This document shows positions 8,488-19,835 of a stretch of DNA of 25,160 nucleotides, piece by piece. Each line of letters opens with the position of its first letter. Positions within the stretch are counted from its first letter, which is position 1. Position numbers and translations under genes: made by a program. The stretch is from Phoronis australis (lineage: Eukaryota > Phoronida > Phoronidae), in contig NMRA01001294.1 in the NCBI GenBank assembly GCA_002633005.1, forward strand, positions 1 to 25,160, given 5' to 3'. The notes below the pieces were generated by a model, which saw nothing but the letters and a program-made list of their open reading frames with translations, searched no databases and was not told the origin of the DNA.

Positions 8488-10360
8488 CGATGTTTTCAGA
8501 CATTTCCTTCTCCACTCATACAATTCGTTTTCTTATCTTCTTGGAAATTATCAGCAACTCATTACCTGTAGCTTCTCCTTGAAATGGAGGTGAGAAAGTT
8601 GTGGATGATATCACCACGGCAGCGACAGAACAACAAGCCAGGTAGAGGTACATACGGCAGCGAACGCTCCTTTGCCAAATTTTCAGCGAAAACATTTAAA
8701 ATTCGTTTAGATGTGTGGCCTGTTCGTAAAATCCACTAGTAGCAGCCCTGACTCTTCAATGGTGAGTAAAATTCCATACCAGATCGCATTGATGTTCAAC
8801 TATAAAATCGATGCGAGCAGTAATTAGATCTGCACAGACAAAATGAAACAATAAACGTGTCCAAAAACTATCACCCTGAAACAAAAGACAGTGCAAAATT
8901 AGCGTTTCGGAAAATCCTGCGCGAGTCTCAGGCTTGAGACATGGGCAAAACCGCTTGGAAATTTCGTCAAAATCCTGTAGGATTTGTTTTATCACATGAA
9001 CCCTTTTTAATATTTATTTGACAAGACATCGCAAACAATTATTTTCGTAGAGTTCCCAATCTTTCTTCTTTGCTTCAGTTTAAGATGAATACGATTCTTT
9101 TGTCTAAAAATGTTCCTAAAGTTTAGTTGCAACAAAGCAGTTTTTCCAAAATCCTAATTCTGCCGGTGTTCGCTGGATATCATCGAAATACAATGGATTT
9201 TTAACAGATACGATTTTATTTTAAATTTTTTACACGCTTAATTTACATGCATCTATTTATTTCGAACTCCAAATAAACTTCGCATTCTAAGAGATGACCA
9301 GTTTTTACGGAGTTAGCAGAAACTACATTTTCACAATCAATATAATTGAAACGTTGCCTTTTTGAAATATCTAAGTAAAAATCGACTGTCAATAAAAGTA
9401 TAAAATGTCTGAAGCTATTAGTCGAAACAAATCTATTCAAGTCATTCTGGTGGAAATGTCGTTTTTTGAAATGTACGTTGATAGTCATTTCAAAAGCATT
9501 TATCAAACTTCCTGTATTAAACTTTTGATAAAATTGCTTGAAACCGGCCTGGGATTTTGCATAACGTTCATCGATGTTTTTCTTAATCGTGAAGTTACGT
9601 TCAGCATTGATGAACACTTCTTACAAGTTCAGCTAGACGGACGAGTCAAGTTACTAAATTTTCGAAAGCAGAGTTCCACTAACAAAGAGGAAATGGAAGC
9701 GCATGGGTTTCTCAGCAAATAAGATTTTAAGATCAAGATAAAATACAGCATTAGTAGAAATTTCCTCGGTCATAAAACGGACATTTTTTGTATCTTCTCT
9801 GTAGTATATGCTCCATTAGCCTAAACATTCGAAGCTGTGGCAATATTCGGACTTAGTAGGGACCTTTGGCAATTACAATTACCCTTTAGCTACGACTGCC
9901 CTTTCCTAGGTCACCACTAGTCTAAGGGGCCCCAGCAGCAACAAAACCGTGTCTCAATTGTCATTGCGCCTGATTGTCGCTATCCAACAACTTCCGTCTG
10001 AGACATCCTTTGTGACGACGAGACGAGGCACCTGTTTCGTGCGAGGCCCTACTAAGCTGCAGGATTTTACACTAATGGATGGCCCATCATCCGGGCACCA
10101 CAAATTTTAAATAGCCTCTAGCTGTATGAACGTGATGAAGGTCCCTAATCCACTTGTCATGGTTAATCCCGCACTTAAGACAAATCTAAAATTTTACACG
10201 ATTTGTTCATTGAAAGAGAGTATGGCTGAATAGGAAGTCTCGTTTATCACCTTTGACCTGCCAGTACTGCCTACAGAGACAAAGCTGTCAACTACACTCT
10301 TTCACAGTGCAACGAAAGGTAATTTCAATGAGATAAAAATATTAACTCATTGGGTAATTT
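8488..10360. other. Intergenic, no gene recognised
   Basis: Open frames of 124 codons (minus, 9243-9617) and 105 codons (plus, 9405-9722) overlap each other in AT-rich DNA and show no family motifs. I do not call either as a gene. 9820-10200 is less AT-rich and could be an unrecognised old interspersed element. Confidence 0.45.
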
Positions 10361-10364
10361 TCAG

Positions 10365-10379
10365 TACAGGTGGCGCTGT
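10365..10379 (+). promoter_or_regulatory. CTCF-like motif (core match)
   Basis: AGTACAGGTGGCGCT matches all 11 positions of the core YAGRKGGCRSY of the bilaterian CTCF motif but not the four bases before it. It is in the same orientation as the stronger match at 11362. Confidence 0.35.
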
Positions 10380-11361
10380 GTCAACGTGTAAATTGTGTTG
10401 TACACAAAAATCTTCCGGTTTGTGTAGACAGTACTTCATTCTCGTCTTTGGTAAATGAGAATTAATTGTAGGTTTGAAATAGAAGCTGATTCGCAAATCT
10501 TTTTGTAATGATAGACAAACCGAGGTCTATATTGTGGTATTATTGCCCACGGTCGCCTAAAACCCGGCCGGTCTTGCTAAGTGGCCAGCGCACTGACATG
10601 AAAGTGATGAAGAAAGAATACAGACAATAGGCTAATTATTTTCATCGTCGTCAAGTTCAAAATTTCTAATGTTTGTCTGTGACTTGCCGACATTGGACCC
10701 TTCATGTATCTGTTTTTAGCTCATATCGGCAATGGCAGTTTTGCAATATAAATACTAAAAGTTGTGTTTTGTAATTGTGAGAAATGACGTAAAAACAACT
10801 TGATCATAAACCCCACATGAGCTGTTTCAATTAATTTGTGGTTAATTTTCTGTTATGTCATGGATTTTAACATTATTTTCTTGTTGATAATGTTTTTTCC
10901 CTTCCGTTATGTCTCAGAGATTTTCTCAGTTGAGGCATTGTCACGGATTGGTTGGGACGCGTACAGGGGCAGGAAGGCGACTAGTTAGGGGACATAAATC
11001 TTAGTCAATATTGGTGACTGCATGCAGATGTGGGGATTACCAACGGTCTCGTTAGGGAAGCCTATGGAACTATTAATGACTGCAAACTAGGAAGAACACC
11101 ATTTTCATTAGTACCAGTCAACAATACGTGCGCGTTTAGTTTTTTGTACGTGATCACTTCAATGTATTATCTTACTTAGATCCGGTCAGGCTTCCTGAAG
11201 CGGGTTTTTGACGTAAAACCGGACATTATGCTAGTTGTAAATTTATATCATGAAAAAATACCACGAGATCATTCTAGCTTTTAACACTTGGTTTTCTTCC
11301 TTGAGCTAACTCTCGAACTGATGGTCTTGTCGCCTAAAGACGTACTATACAGAAACAGCGA
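10380..11361. other. Intergenic upstream of the TRIM-NHL gene
   Basis: No coding frame or recognised repeat. It may contain distal regulatory sequence for the gene downstream, but nothing specific is visible apart from the CTCF-like sites at its edges. Confidence 0.4.
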
Positions 11362-11376
11362 CCGCCAGAGGGCACC
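11362..11376 (+). promoter_or_regulatory. CTCF-like motif
   Basis: CCGCCAGAGGGCACC fits the CTCF consensus CCASYAGRKGGCRSY at 14 of 15 positions. It lies about 285 bp upstream of the TATA box of the TRIM-NHL gene, so it could be a promoter-proximal insulator or looping site. Occupancy cannot be seen from sequence. Confidence 0.5.
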
Positions 11377-11646
11377 ATCTGTCGGCGAAGCAATAACCCG
11401 GGAGAGCTTGATTTCTGAGATGTACATAATTATTAGTTTTTGAATTTGACTGCAGTTATTTGCGTTAGAAGCATCGGTAGCAAGCGGGTTGGCTCGGATT
11501 CCTGCTGTTGTTATAGTTGGTACAATGAATCTCGCTTTCCTTGCACCTGCAAGGAGTTGTATAGGCTATAACTCGATATCCGAGTACATGTACTTTCTTT
11601 GATCACACATTATTTGGAAAATCGCCAGAGCAATATGAGTCATTGC

Positions 11647-11655
11647 TATAAATAA
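11647..11655 (+). promoter_or_regulatory. TATA box of the TRIM-NHL gene
   Basis: TATAAATAA is followed by a GC-richer stretch and, about 120 bp later, a strong splice donor. That is the arrangement expected for a promoter followed by a short non-coding first exon. Transcription would start about 30 bp downstream, near 11677. Confidence 0.5.
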
Positions 11656-11676
11656 ACGCGCGTGACGCTGTTAGCG

Positions 11677-11769
11677 CAGACAACGAAGGTATTTGATAGC
11701 AGTCGGACGTGTCGACCGAGCTCTCTGTTCAGCGTTAGGCGGGAAACTGCCGACACTCGTTTTGTTTCA
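11677..11769 (+). other. Predicted non-coding exon 1 of the TRIM-NHL gene
   Basis: Inferred from the TATA box at 11647 and the donor CA|GTAAGT at 11769/11770. The exon has no ATG-initiated frame that continues into the coding exon. The intron 11770-13099 (1330 bp) ends in a pyrimidine-rich tract and ctgcag. The transcription start is approximate and needs transcript evidence. Confidence 0.45.
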
Positions 11770-13099
11770 GTAAGTTTACGCTATCACTAATCTGAAATGA
11801 AAGTTTGTAAAGATTAAGTTTGAATCATGTTATCATCCACGATACTGTTTTAAGCCGCACCGATCTTGAGACTTCTATTTTGGAATCGACTGAGGAACAA
11901 TGTTGCAGAGGAACGCGTACGCGTTGCCCCCAGGTGTTGTATAGGCCTATGTACGGCTATATAGAAATGTTTGTTGAAGAATGCTGTCAAGTTTTTTGAA
12001 AAGTAGAATGTTCCTTTCAGAGTTGTATTTCGTTAATAACAATGTCTTTTGATAAACGAAGTAAGAGTGTGAATTTCATGTGTTTCGTCTTTCTACATGG
12101 GTCATGGTAGTCCCTATTAATTTTGTACTTTAATAAGTAACTAGTAGGCCTACTTGTGACAACTTGTGTTAATGTTGTTTTCTTGTCTTATTTTCCTGTA
12201 CCGATGCATAGTAAACATTTTATTTAGTTGCTTACTTTCTAAGCCTTATTACAAACTAGCTAGCCTTGGTGTAAAGCTGTTTGTCTTCATAGTGCTAGTT
12301 GTCTTGGTGGTTAGACGTAACTTGGTGTTCATTTCCTTCCAACTCAAACACTTTTTCAAATCCAAGGAACATCACAGAGTACCTCAGAAGTGACTGAGCA
12401 AATTAAAGATATTACACTTTCTGCTCTGTTCTCCAAAATACTGTTAGGTATTGATTTAAAACGTTCCACTTTTGCATCAGGGACTGTCAAAAAGCAGACT
12501 GATTTTTGTGAAAAAATCACAGTTGCATCAAATGAAAAGGAAATGATAATTTAGAAAATAACTATGACAAAGATTTTGAGATTTTATTTGTAGCATTTAT
12601 ATCATACTAAATTGAATCATGTAATTGATCTCGTGATTTTGCTTTGAATGTACTTTCCTCTTGTTCAAAATTTTACGATAAAAGCATACTAATCACTTGA
12701 GCTTATTAATGGGAGGTTGGCTTAAAGTCAGCTACTAACTTCAATTTAAATTCTGCTTTCAGAAAATATGTACTTTCGCTGAGAGTTAAATTTTACAGTT
12801 TTACAGATATTTGGCTATATGTACAGATTTGTAAATAAGGACCTATATAACCTTATTATGGTTGTTGTTAAATGTTAATAAGAACGAATACAATCAACAG
12901 TCAATGTTTTACTCACAGCCGTTGAATTTGCATTAACTTGCCTAGGACTGTTTTAGTTCCATGTACCAGGAAGTGAATGACTTTTGATAATGATATGCCC
13001 CAGTTTAATGTCTTTTTGTTATCTAAGGTTAGTTCATTGAAAAACACCGTTTGAAGCTGAAATATGTCTTGAGTGATTATAATTATTTTCTGTCTGCAG
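11770..13099 (+). other. Predicted 5'-UTR intron of the TRIM-NHL gene
   Basis: GT-AG intron with donor GTAAGT and acceptor 'ttattttctgtctgcag' ending at 13099. It holds a 75-codon hydrophobic open frame (12166-12393) with no family features, treated as chance, and a 14-bp palindrome AACGCGTACGCGTT at 11912-11925. No repeats of note. Confidence 0.5.
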
Positions 13100-13102
13100 G
13101 AC

Positions 13103-14896
13103 ATGGCGTCGAACGATCCAGTTGCCCAGCTGCGTCGACTGGTAGAGTGCCCCGTGTGTTTTGAGCGATTCAGAGACCAGAGGGTTTTGCCATGTCTTCA
13201 CTCATTCTGTGAAGATTGCTTGAACAGTCACATGACAGAACAGGGGCAAAGTGGTGAATTTCCATGTCCGGTGTGCAAAACAAAATTTGCTGTTCCAGGA
13301 GAACGGGCTAGTGGCTTCAAACATAACTTTATTCATGCCGGTATCTGTGACATTGTTTCGAATTATGACAACATGAATAAAATGCACTGTTCAGCTCATG
13401 GAGACCGAGTTTTGGAACTGTACTGTGAACAGTGCGAGGTGGCCATATGTTCACGTTGTGTAACTTCAAGTCATAAGCGACACGATCTGAAAGATTTAGA
13501 CGTTGCTGCAAAAGACGCCATTGAGGTGATGCGTGATTTGTTGAAACCTTGGCGAGATGTTACGCAGCACTGGGAAATGTTGCGGGATAAACGACAGCAA
13601 GTTGCACAAAGTTATGCCCAGCAACAAAAAGCTTGTAAGAATGAGATAAAACGTGTATACAGTGATTTCCTGGCAGAGATCACTCGTCAAGTCAAGGTTA
13701 ATGAAGAGAAAGATATTGCAGAGTTGGAAAAACAAGTAGAGACGGCGAGAAAACAGGCAGAAGGTGCTTGTGATGAGGCTGAACTGAACAGGGCGAAGTT
13801 TGCTAGCGTATATGATTATGTAAATAATGTTCTTGAGTCATGTCATGACACTGAGAAACTGCAACAATTTAATGACATTAAATCACTTCTTAACAACTTG
13901 AATATTGGTCAAATCGAGAAGCGGGTTGAAAAAGCAGTCTTTGAAATCCAACCTGCGACAATTGCAGTTCCAAATGTAGTTGTGAATATTATGAAAAAAA
14001 TGGAAGACGAAAATATTTCATCCAATTTTTTAGAAAATTTTGCCTCAGTTGTTGCAGTTTCCAGTAAATCACCTGTCCACCGTGTGACCCCTCAACTGAC
14101 TGTTAAACATGTTCAACTTGAGCGGAGATTTAGCAGTCTGCTTGAGGAGGAGGGGGAAGGCTGGTGTTGGGGACTGGCAGTGGGTGATGGGGTGGTGGTT
14201 GTAACGGACAGTCAGAACAAGAATGTCAAGGTGTTTGATGAAAACAACTTGACCTTCAAATTCACGTTAAACACCGCCCAGCACCGACTGCACTGGCCTC
14301 GTGATGTGACATGTAATAGACTTGGTGAGATCTTCATCACCGACCGCAGCATTCACGGTGTTGTCAAGTATGACGCCAGAGGTCAACAGGTGAAGGTCTA
14401 CCCAGGTGTGTATAAAGGTGAGGGGTGTATTACATGTGACACCGACCAGCTGATAGTGGCGGATACACAGGGTGGACGGGTGTTGTACAGTGACTTTGAT
14501 TGTAAGGTCCATCATCAAATAGACGCCCCCTCCCTGGGTCTGAGTGAGTTCTCACCACGCTATATATGTGTGGATGAGAACACTGGACATGTGGTGGTGA
14601 GCCAGTGGACACCCCCACGTGTGAACGTGATTGACCCCAGACAGCCGGCCGTTATACACACATTCAGTAACGGACTGGTTGAGCCCGAAGGTGTGTGTGT
14701 GGATCAGTTCGGCCACATTCTCCTGGCTGACTACTACAATAACTGTATCCATCTATTGACCCCTGCACGTGCACACGTGATCACCACGAAGGGTGATGTC
14801 TGCATACCTACAGCCATATGTCCATCAGGCCCAGGGAAGGTGTATGTACTGGAGGTGGAAGGTGATGTGAAGGAGTTTAGTTATCTTGATATCTAA
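13103..14896 (+). CDS. TRIM-NHL RING-type E3 ubiquitin ligase
   Basis: A 597-residue protein encoded in one exon, predicted to transfer ubiquitin via its RING and to bind RNA or protein via its propeller. The C3HC4 RING (residues 16-58) has ligands C16, C19, C31, H33, C36, C39, C55 and C58. A single B-box type 2 (96-127) has C96, H99, C108, C111, C116, C119, H124 and H127. A coiled coil covers about 135-250. A C-terminal NHL propeller of about six blades (about 345-597) contains blade motifs such as TDSQNKNVKVF, ITDRS and ADYYNNCIHLL. There is no B-box 1 and no filamin domain, so it is unlike TRIM2, TRIM3 or TRIM71 and closer in layout to TRIM32/TRIM56-like proteins. The start at 13103 is chosen because ATGG follows a splice acceptor by three bases and the context gacATGG is good. 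All zinc ligands are intact and there are no lesions, so it is likely functional. The exact orthologue is not assignable. Confidence 0.94.
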   Translation: MASNDPVAQLRRLVECPVCFERFRDQRVLPCLHSFCEDCLNSHMTEQGQSGEFPCPVCKTKFAVPGERASGFKHNFIHAGICDIVSNYDNMNKMHCSAHGDRVLELYCEQCEVAICSRCVTSSHKRHDLKDLDVAAKDAIEVMRDLLKPWRDVTQHWEMLRDKRQQVAQSYAQQQKACKNEIKRVYSDFLAEITRQVKVNEEKDIAELEKQVETARKQAEGACDEAELNRAKFASVYDYVNNVLESCHDTEKLQQFNDIKSLLNNLNIGQIEKRVEKAVFEIQPATIAVPNVVVNIMKKMEDENISSNFLENFASVVAVSSKSPVHRVTPQLTVKHVQLERRFSSLLEEEGEGWCWGLAVGDGVVVVTDSQNKNVKVFDENNLTFKFTLNTAQHRLHWPRDVTCNRLGEIFITDRSIHGVVKYDARGQQVKVYPGVYKGEGCITCDTDQLIVADTQGGRVLYSDFDCKVHHQIDAPSLGLSEFSPRYICVDENTGHVVVSQWTPPRVNVIDPRQPAVIHTFSNGLVEPEGVCVDQFGHILLADYYNNCIHLLTPARAHVITTKGDVCIPTAICPSGPGKVYVLEVEGDVKEFSYLDI

Positions 14897-14925
14897 TTTA
14901 ACACACCTGTACCATTTCCTGGTTG

Positions 14926-14972
14926 AATAAATGTTTGTGATAATGTTTTGATGAAATGTTTTGTGAAATAAA
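14926..14972 (+). terminator. Polyadenylation signals of the TRIM-NHL gene
   Basis: Two AATAAA hexamers (14926-14931 and 14967-14972) lie 30 and 71 bp after the stop codon, with T/G-rich sequence after the first. A third AATAAA is at 15054-15059. The 3' untranslated region would be short. Confidence 0.7.
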
Positions 14973-15059
14973 TGCTTGAAATTCTTGAAGTCTGTATGTA
15001 ACATTGTGTGCAGACGACAAAGTAATATTGGACGTATTTTGTCTAAAAATTCAAATAAA

Positions 15060-17740
15060 AGTTTGACAAAAATCAGCACATTTATACATGAAGGTCTCGT
15101 GCATTTGAATGATCATTGTAGTTATACTGTTAAATGCGTGCGTTTACCTTTTTACAGACCCGTTTTACCTGTGCGTAGTTGTGCGCGGCGACATTTTATC
15201 ATCTTAAAACGCACTTTCTCACATCTGTGTTCGAGTGAAACACGTGTTGTAAAGATTGTGTCCTCTTCTCTATTTTCAATACCAAAATTCTATTCACGAC
15301 GTCAATAACATTTTCATGTTTCTATGAAATAACTGTGATCATAGTGTTCGTTTTCATTGAAATTGTCACTCTTGAAATTCTTAATCAATATTATTGGATA
15401 CTTGAGATTTTCATCATCATCAAAACAAAATCTATCATTTTCTCCCGGACAAACGCAACGTGGGATTGAGTGGGATGAAGTTGTTGAACTTACAAGCTTT
15501 AACAGCGCTATGAAATACAAGATTGATCATTGTATTTCACGATTTTATTACAAATCTCCAATTACCGCCATTATTTGCCAGACATTCGTTGAAATCGAGT
15601 TCTGTGACCTCACCAGTGAAAGTACGCTTGAAATACTCTCCCACGTACTGATGCTGGGATGAAGCGTAGCAAACAAAACGTTTGCCTACGACGTTAGAAT
15701 TTGTAAAGTTCGATTCGCACCTGAGGCTGATCTCGGAAAGTTATTCTTCTCGACTATAGTGTTATGTTAGTTGTTCATGTGATTAATTAAAATTTAATCG
15801 GAAAAAACTATTTTGATTTCAGAAACGGCCTTGTATCCTTGCACATGAAGTCACATCTCTAAATCAATAAAAAACTGATTATTCACGCCCTTTATCGATT
15901 CATTAAAAACAAACGAATTTTGAACGTCTGGTGAAGTGTAAAGATAATCTTGATTGACATGCGTACTGCTGACAACACACAAAATTCATGAAATCCTTTA
16001 TTAAAATTGTCATCATAATTATTTTCGAGTTGTCATTGGTTACCTAATGTCTAAACTTTTTGCTCAGACACATATAATTACAAAGTTTCCTGATTCACAA
16101 GCCTATGCATGGCAATAAAGTAAAAATGAATGTTATTCTTCAACTGCTCTTTGAGAACGCTCTTCTCTCGGGGCTCGTAAGCATCTTTCACTTTCGACAT
16201 TCAATGAATGGTTTACAGATCCAAATATAGCAACAGCAGATAAATGCTTTTTAGTGTATAAACATTTAGCATATTCTTCCATTATAAGATCATATTTATA
16301 AAGTCTATAACTGACAAGCTTACAAAAAGATGACATTTTTTTCTTGCTATAGCTGGGAATCAATACATGAAGATCTCCATTACGCTGAATTCTTTACTAT
16401 GTTCTGTTCGTTAACTTACACTGTAAACTAGTTCTCAGCGAGTCGGCTACTTTTTGAGTGCAACATCTTTGTTATTTTAGAAACATTTCTGTAATATTCA
16501 TGTAGTAATAACGAGAAATTTCGGCGTCCATTCTTAAATTTGTCAACATACGTAATACGTGTCAGATGTCTAAAAGGTCAAGAGCTTGCATGTTGGTTAC
16601 GCTAAAACATAACTTTCGAATGATATTGCTCGAAAATTAGTGACTGCAATAATATCTTAACCAGTCGTTTTAAGCTCAATTGATTAATCACTAATCACTG
16701 TTTTAAACGTACACGTTCGATTTAAGTTTGTATTTAAAGATGCTTGTTTACTCGTTTGGTTCAAGGTCGTCGTAATTTCAATGACAGATGCACAGTTCAA
16801 CGTTTTCTAACAATCCGAATGCCAAGGTCAACTAAATAGTTGAATTAAAAAAGATCGAGAAAATGCGCTACTGAGAATATACAGTTACAAAATCTAAAAT
16901 TCATCACCTTATAATTTTGACGTTCCGCGGGACTGTTGGCTGACATTGGAGTCCTGGCGTGTGTTCCGTAGACCTAGTTTGTTGTTAAAAAAGCAATAAC
17001 TTGCTAGACATCGCGAGTTTTCGCCGTGTAGTGCAAGCAAAGAAGCTAAACAGATGTGTCGCTGTTAGTTGGGCGCACGAACGCACTTTCTCACAAATTA
17101 TATTGCAACAATCTAAACAATGCATGGTAATCAAATATCTGTTAATTGTAAACGAAGGACAATGGTACCGCCAGCACATAAGTAAACCCCAAAAAGGATC
17201 CCAAAATGGTCTGTGATCTTGGTTTGGCCACTTTTTTCTACGTTTCCTTAATTGTGTGACGAAACGCACCACTGCGCAGTGTAAACCTGTGTATAAACCA
17301 GCGTGTCAAGATTGAACCGAGTTAAAAAGGAAATGCGCGGTGTACTGCGTAAACGTGCGTCAACGTCTCACTACCTCTTGACGCAGCTTGTGGAATGGGC
17401 TTCCACAGTGGCGGTGTTGACAGTTTTTGTAGGTCGGCCCAGGTGAGAAAATGTACCCCTCATCTACGATGTCATTTTGCGGCATATCGTGAATATGATC
17501 TGCCGATATTGTTTGGACAGCGTACACGTTATAACAAGCAAAACACAAGGAATCGATATTTTTTGATCCTCCTCAGAGCCAAAAATGACGCTTCGGGAAA
17601 TTTTTGATTGAACACATTTTGCCACCCACTCTATCTCCAATCACATACGGAATAATTGTATGGGCAGTTAGAGTTTGCACAAGTTTAAAAATGTAACAAA
17701 AAAGCTATACGAAATTTTAACGAATCAGTGTACCTTCAAT
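15060..17740. other. Intergenic, no gene recognised
   Basis: Short open frames on both strands (the longest about 110 codons, 14976-15308 and 15357-15662) lack any recognised motif and are not called. A small hairpin, GCAAA/TTTGC with flanking GTAG/CTAC, lies near 15665-15690. No repeats were matched. Confidence 0.45.
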
Positions 17741-17748
17741 GGATGACT

Positions 17749-17775
17749 CAGGCCCGCAGCAAGCGGGGGGGGGAG
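17749..17775 (+). mobile_element. Possible hAT/MITE terminus
   Basis: CAGGCCCGCAGCAAGC followed by a run of nine or more G matches, at 14 of 16 positions, the terminus read on the minus strand from 8233. A weak possible partner end is at 17910 (minus-strand CAGTGTCCCGGCCAGG), but no target duplication supports it. Confidence 0.35.
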
Positions 17776-18319
17776 GCAACCGACAAAAAGCGTTGGGCCG
17801 GGGAGAGTGAAGACGAGAAAGACTTCGATAAGAGAGAAAATTCAAGAGAACATTTAACTACTCAGGTTCAGTGCTTGGTTTACCATTTGAGGATCCTGGC
17901 CGGGACACTGTTGTTAGAGTCTCCGCTTTTGCACCACATGTCGTCTAAACACACTTGAAAACATGCAGGTAATCATTCATACATATTCATTCATACAAAT
18001 ATTTCGAAAAATCGAGAAAATTTGTGAAGCGAAGCTTTTGCGGAGCATATTAATTTACTGGATTTTTAAGTTCAACAAGACAATTTTGGAAAACAAAACT
18101 ATAGTTTTCCAGAGGCCCTTCTCTCCCAAGTCACAGGGAAAAAACTGTCGCTGTATTGTTTCCCTTGTGCATCACTTGAGAAAATTGATGACCTGACACA
18201 TAATATCAATTCCTGAGCATTTTCTGACTTTTGAAAATATTTAGGAGCCTAGCCCTCGAAGGGACTATTGATGACATTCACATTTTGTGTTTTTATTGAC
18301 AAATTCTTAAAGGATCCTC
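17776..18319. other. Intergenic, no gene recognised
   Basis: No family-like coding frame. 17776-17910 may be the body of the element whose end is at 17749. Confidence 0.4.
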
Positions 18320-18321
18320 AC

Positions 18322-18500
18322 GGAGAGAGGGTCCAATGTGGGAATTGATTACCTGCGTTTTCCTGTTTTTTGTGAAATCGTGCAACTGGCTTAAATCTCG
18401 AGGAAGTTCACTTCCTGCCCACACGACGATGGAATAAACAGTCACTCTTTTCCAAGCTTACCATCTTATGTTGTCCCATTTCAAACTGGACCCTCTCTCG
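18322..18500. mobile_element. Possible short MITE with 13-bp inverted repeats
   Basis: 'gagagagggtcca' at about 18322-18334 is matched in inverted orientation by 'tggaccctctctc' at about 18487-18499, enclosing about 150 bp. No target duplication is evident, so it may be a chance or decayed inverted repeat. Confidence 0.3.
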
Positions 18501-18837
18501 GCAGTTCGGGGAAATCTCCGTTTATCTCTCTACACATGTAAATCCAACACTACCATTCACAAAGAGAAGCTCAAATTCCAAATTCATCAAAAACACATAA
18601 CGTTCGTGCAATAAATACTTTGCTTTTTGACTTGGGTACAAGATTTGTCGTTTAAACACACAACCAGGAGATCAAAAAGGAACCGAGTCATTAAATCAAG
18701 GCAAACGTATTGGTCACGGAATCAATTGTTGGTTTCTGATTTACATTTGTATATATCAGAGACCCAAGTAGCAAAGTTCACTAAACGTTCTTTGTCAATC
18801 TGAAATAAGCCCCACACCGATGAATGTCTGACAGCTC

Positions 18838-19237
18838 TACAAAGTGTCCCAAAATGCTCTCACAATTCAAATGACAATATAATGTTTATTGACTAAGGAA
18901 CTAGATTGGTGGTATAAATTTACAAACCGTTGATCAAAAAAAGTTTAAGTCCTTAAATAAATGAAATGAAATTCATTGCTCGTTAGCTTGGAAAAATTGT
19001 CTGTGGGCTTCCTTGATGTTTTTAGTTGTGTTGCGCAATGATTTTTTGTTCTTCAAAACCAAATCGTTTGGTTGCTATTCCCGTGCATACTACACAGACG
19101 GGGCACTTCATGACTGACGCATCCACGTTAAAAATGAGATTTAACTATGTAGGCCCACACAGAATCTCAGTGATCCACAGGAAATGAATCTGAACTCGAG
19201 GCGTTGAAACACAAACATTTTTGGGACACTCTCTGTA
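18838..19237. mobile_element. Tc1/mariner-like MITE with TA ends
   Basis: Left end TACAAAGTGTCCCAAAATG (18838) and right end, read on the minus strand, TACAGAGAGTGTCCCAAAAATG form inverted repeats. Both begin with TA, as expected for elements that duplicate a TA target. The 400-bp interior has no transposase frame, so the copy is non-autonomous. Superfamily is inferred from the TA and the TACA..GTGTCCCA end. Confidence 0.6.
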
Positions 19238-19370
19238 TCATTTTCCCTAGCCACCAAAACTGGACTATCGTCCGGTTTTCAACAAGGGATTTTAAAACAT
19301 CCCCAAAGGCACTACACCAGGGACCTCGGGACATCACCTTTTTAAAAAATGACCATAATAAAATGAAGTT

Positions 19371-19835
19371 CCTCTCGGGTTGATCTAGCTCAATTTTTAA
19401 CCCTTATTGATAACCGTCTAGCAGAGGCACCCCACCACTCAAATTGTCTAGCACCTAACAGTTGTGCCACGTTAAGTGAAGCTGAACATCGTGCGTTTGG
19501 TTTCAAACGGTTACCTGGTGGGTTGATCTAGCTCAGCTCGGGTATTTGAGCGTGTCTGGTGGGGCTAACCCACCACTAGATTTGTCTGGCAGTGTTCATT
19601 CGTGATACCTGAGCTCACGGTAAATATTTTGCAACTGGTTTCATGCGGTTACCTCTTGGGTTGATCAAGCTCATTTTTTACCTTGTTTATAACCGCCTGG
19701 CCGATACGCCCCACCACTGAAATTGTCTGGCAGTGACCAATTTTGATACAGTGGATTGCGTAGTAGGTATACGAGGCAGTTTGAAGTGGTTACCAGAAAA
19801 GTTGATCTAGCTCAATTTTTGAGTGTCATTCTCTT
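19371..19835 (+). repeat. Tandem array of about 140-bp units
   Basis: The landmark 'ttgatctagctca' (once 'ttgatcaagctca') occurs at 19380, 19523, 19661 and 19802, giving spacings of 143, 138 and 141 bp. Within each unit follows a block like 'ccaccac..aaattgtctggcag'. The units are diverged but collinear. The last unit runs straight into the dispersed repeat at 19835, whose 'ccaccagagcgaacctgccag' resembles the unit's own internal block. Confidence 0.8.

Noticed and set aside
9243-9722. Overlapping frames of 124 (minus) and 105 (plus) codons
   Set aside because: Each is open opposite the other in AT-rich DNA, with no motif, promoter or splice context to favour either.
12166-12393. 75-codon hydrophobic frame in the predicted intron
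   Set aside because: T-rich intronic DNA gives hydrophobic residues by composition; no family or signal features.
13073-13102. Upstream in-frame ATG that would add ten residues to the TRIM-NHL protein
   Set aside because: The extra residues are encoded by the pyrimidine-rich tract and ctgcag of a splice acceptor; the ATG at 13103 follows the acceptor and leads directly into the RING.
13202-14752. Several minus-strand open frames within the TRIM-NHL coding exon
   Set aside because: They are antisense shadows of a clear RING/B-box/NHL coding sequence and show no motifs of their own.
15655-15725. Possible tRNA: hairpin GCAAA/TTTGC followed by a B-box-like AGTTCGATTCG
   Set aside because: The loop lacks the invariant T before the anticodon position, the A-box is poor and the acceptor arms do not pair.
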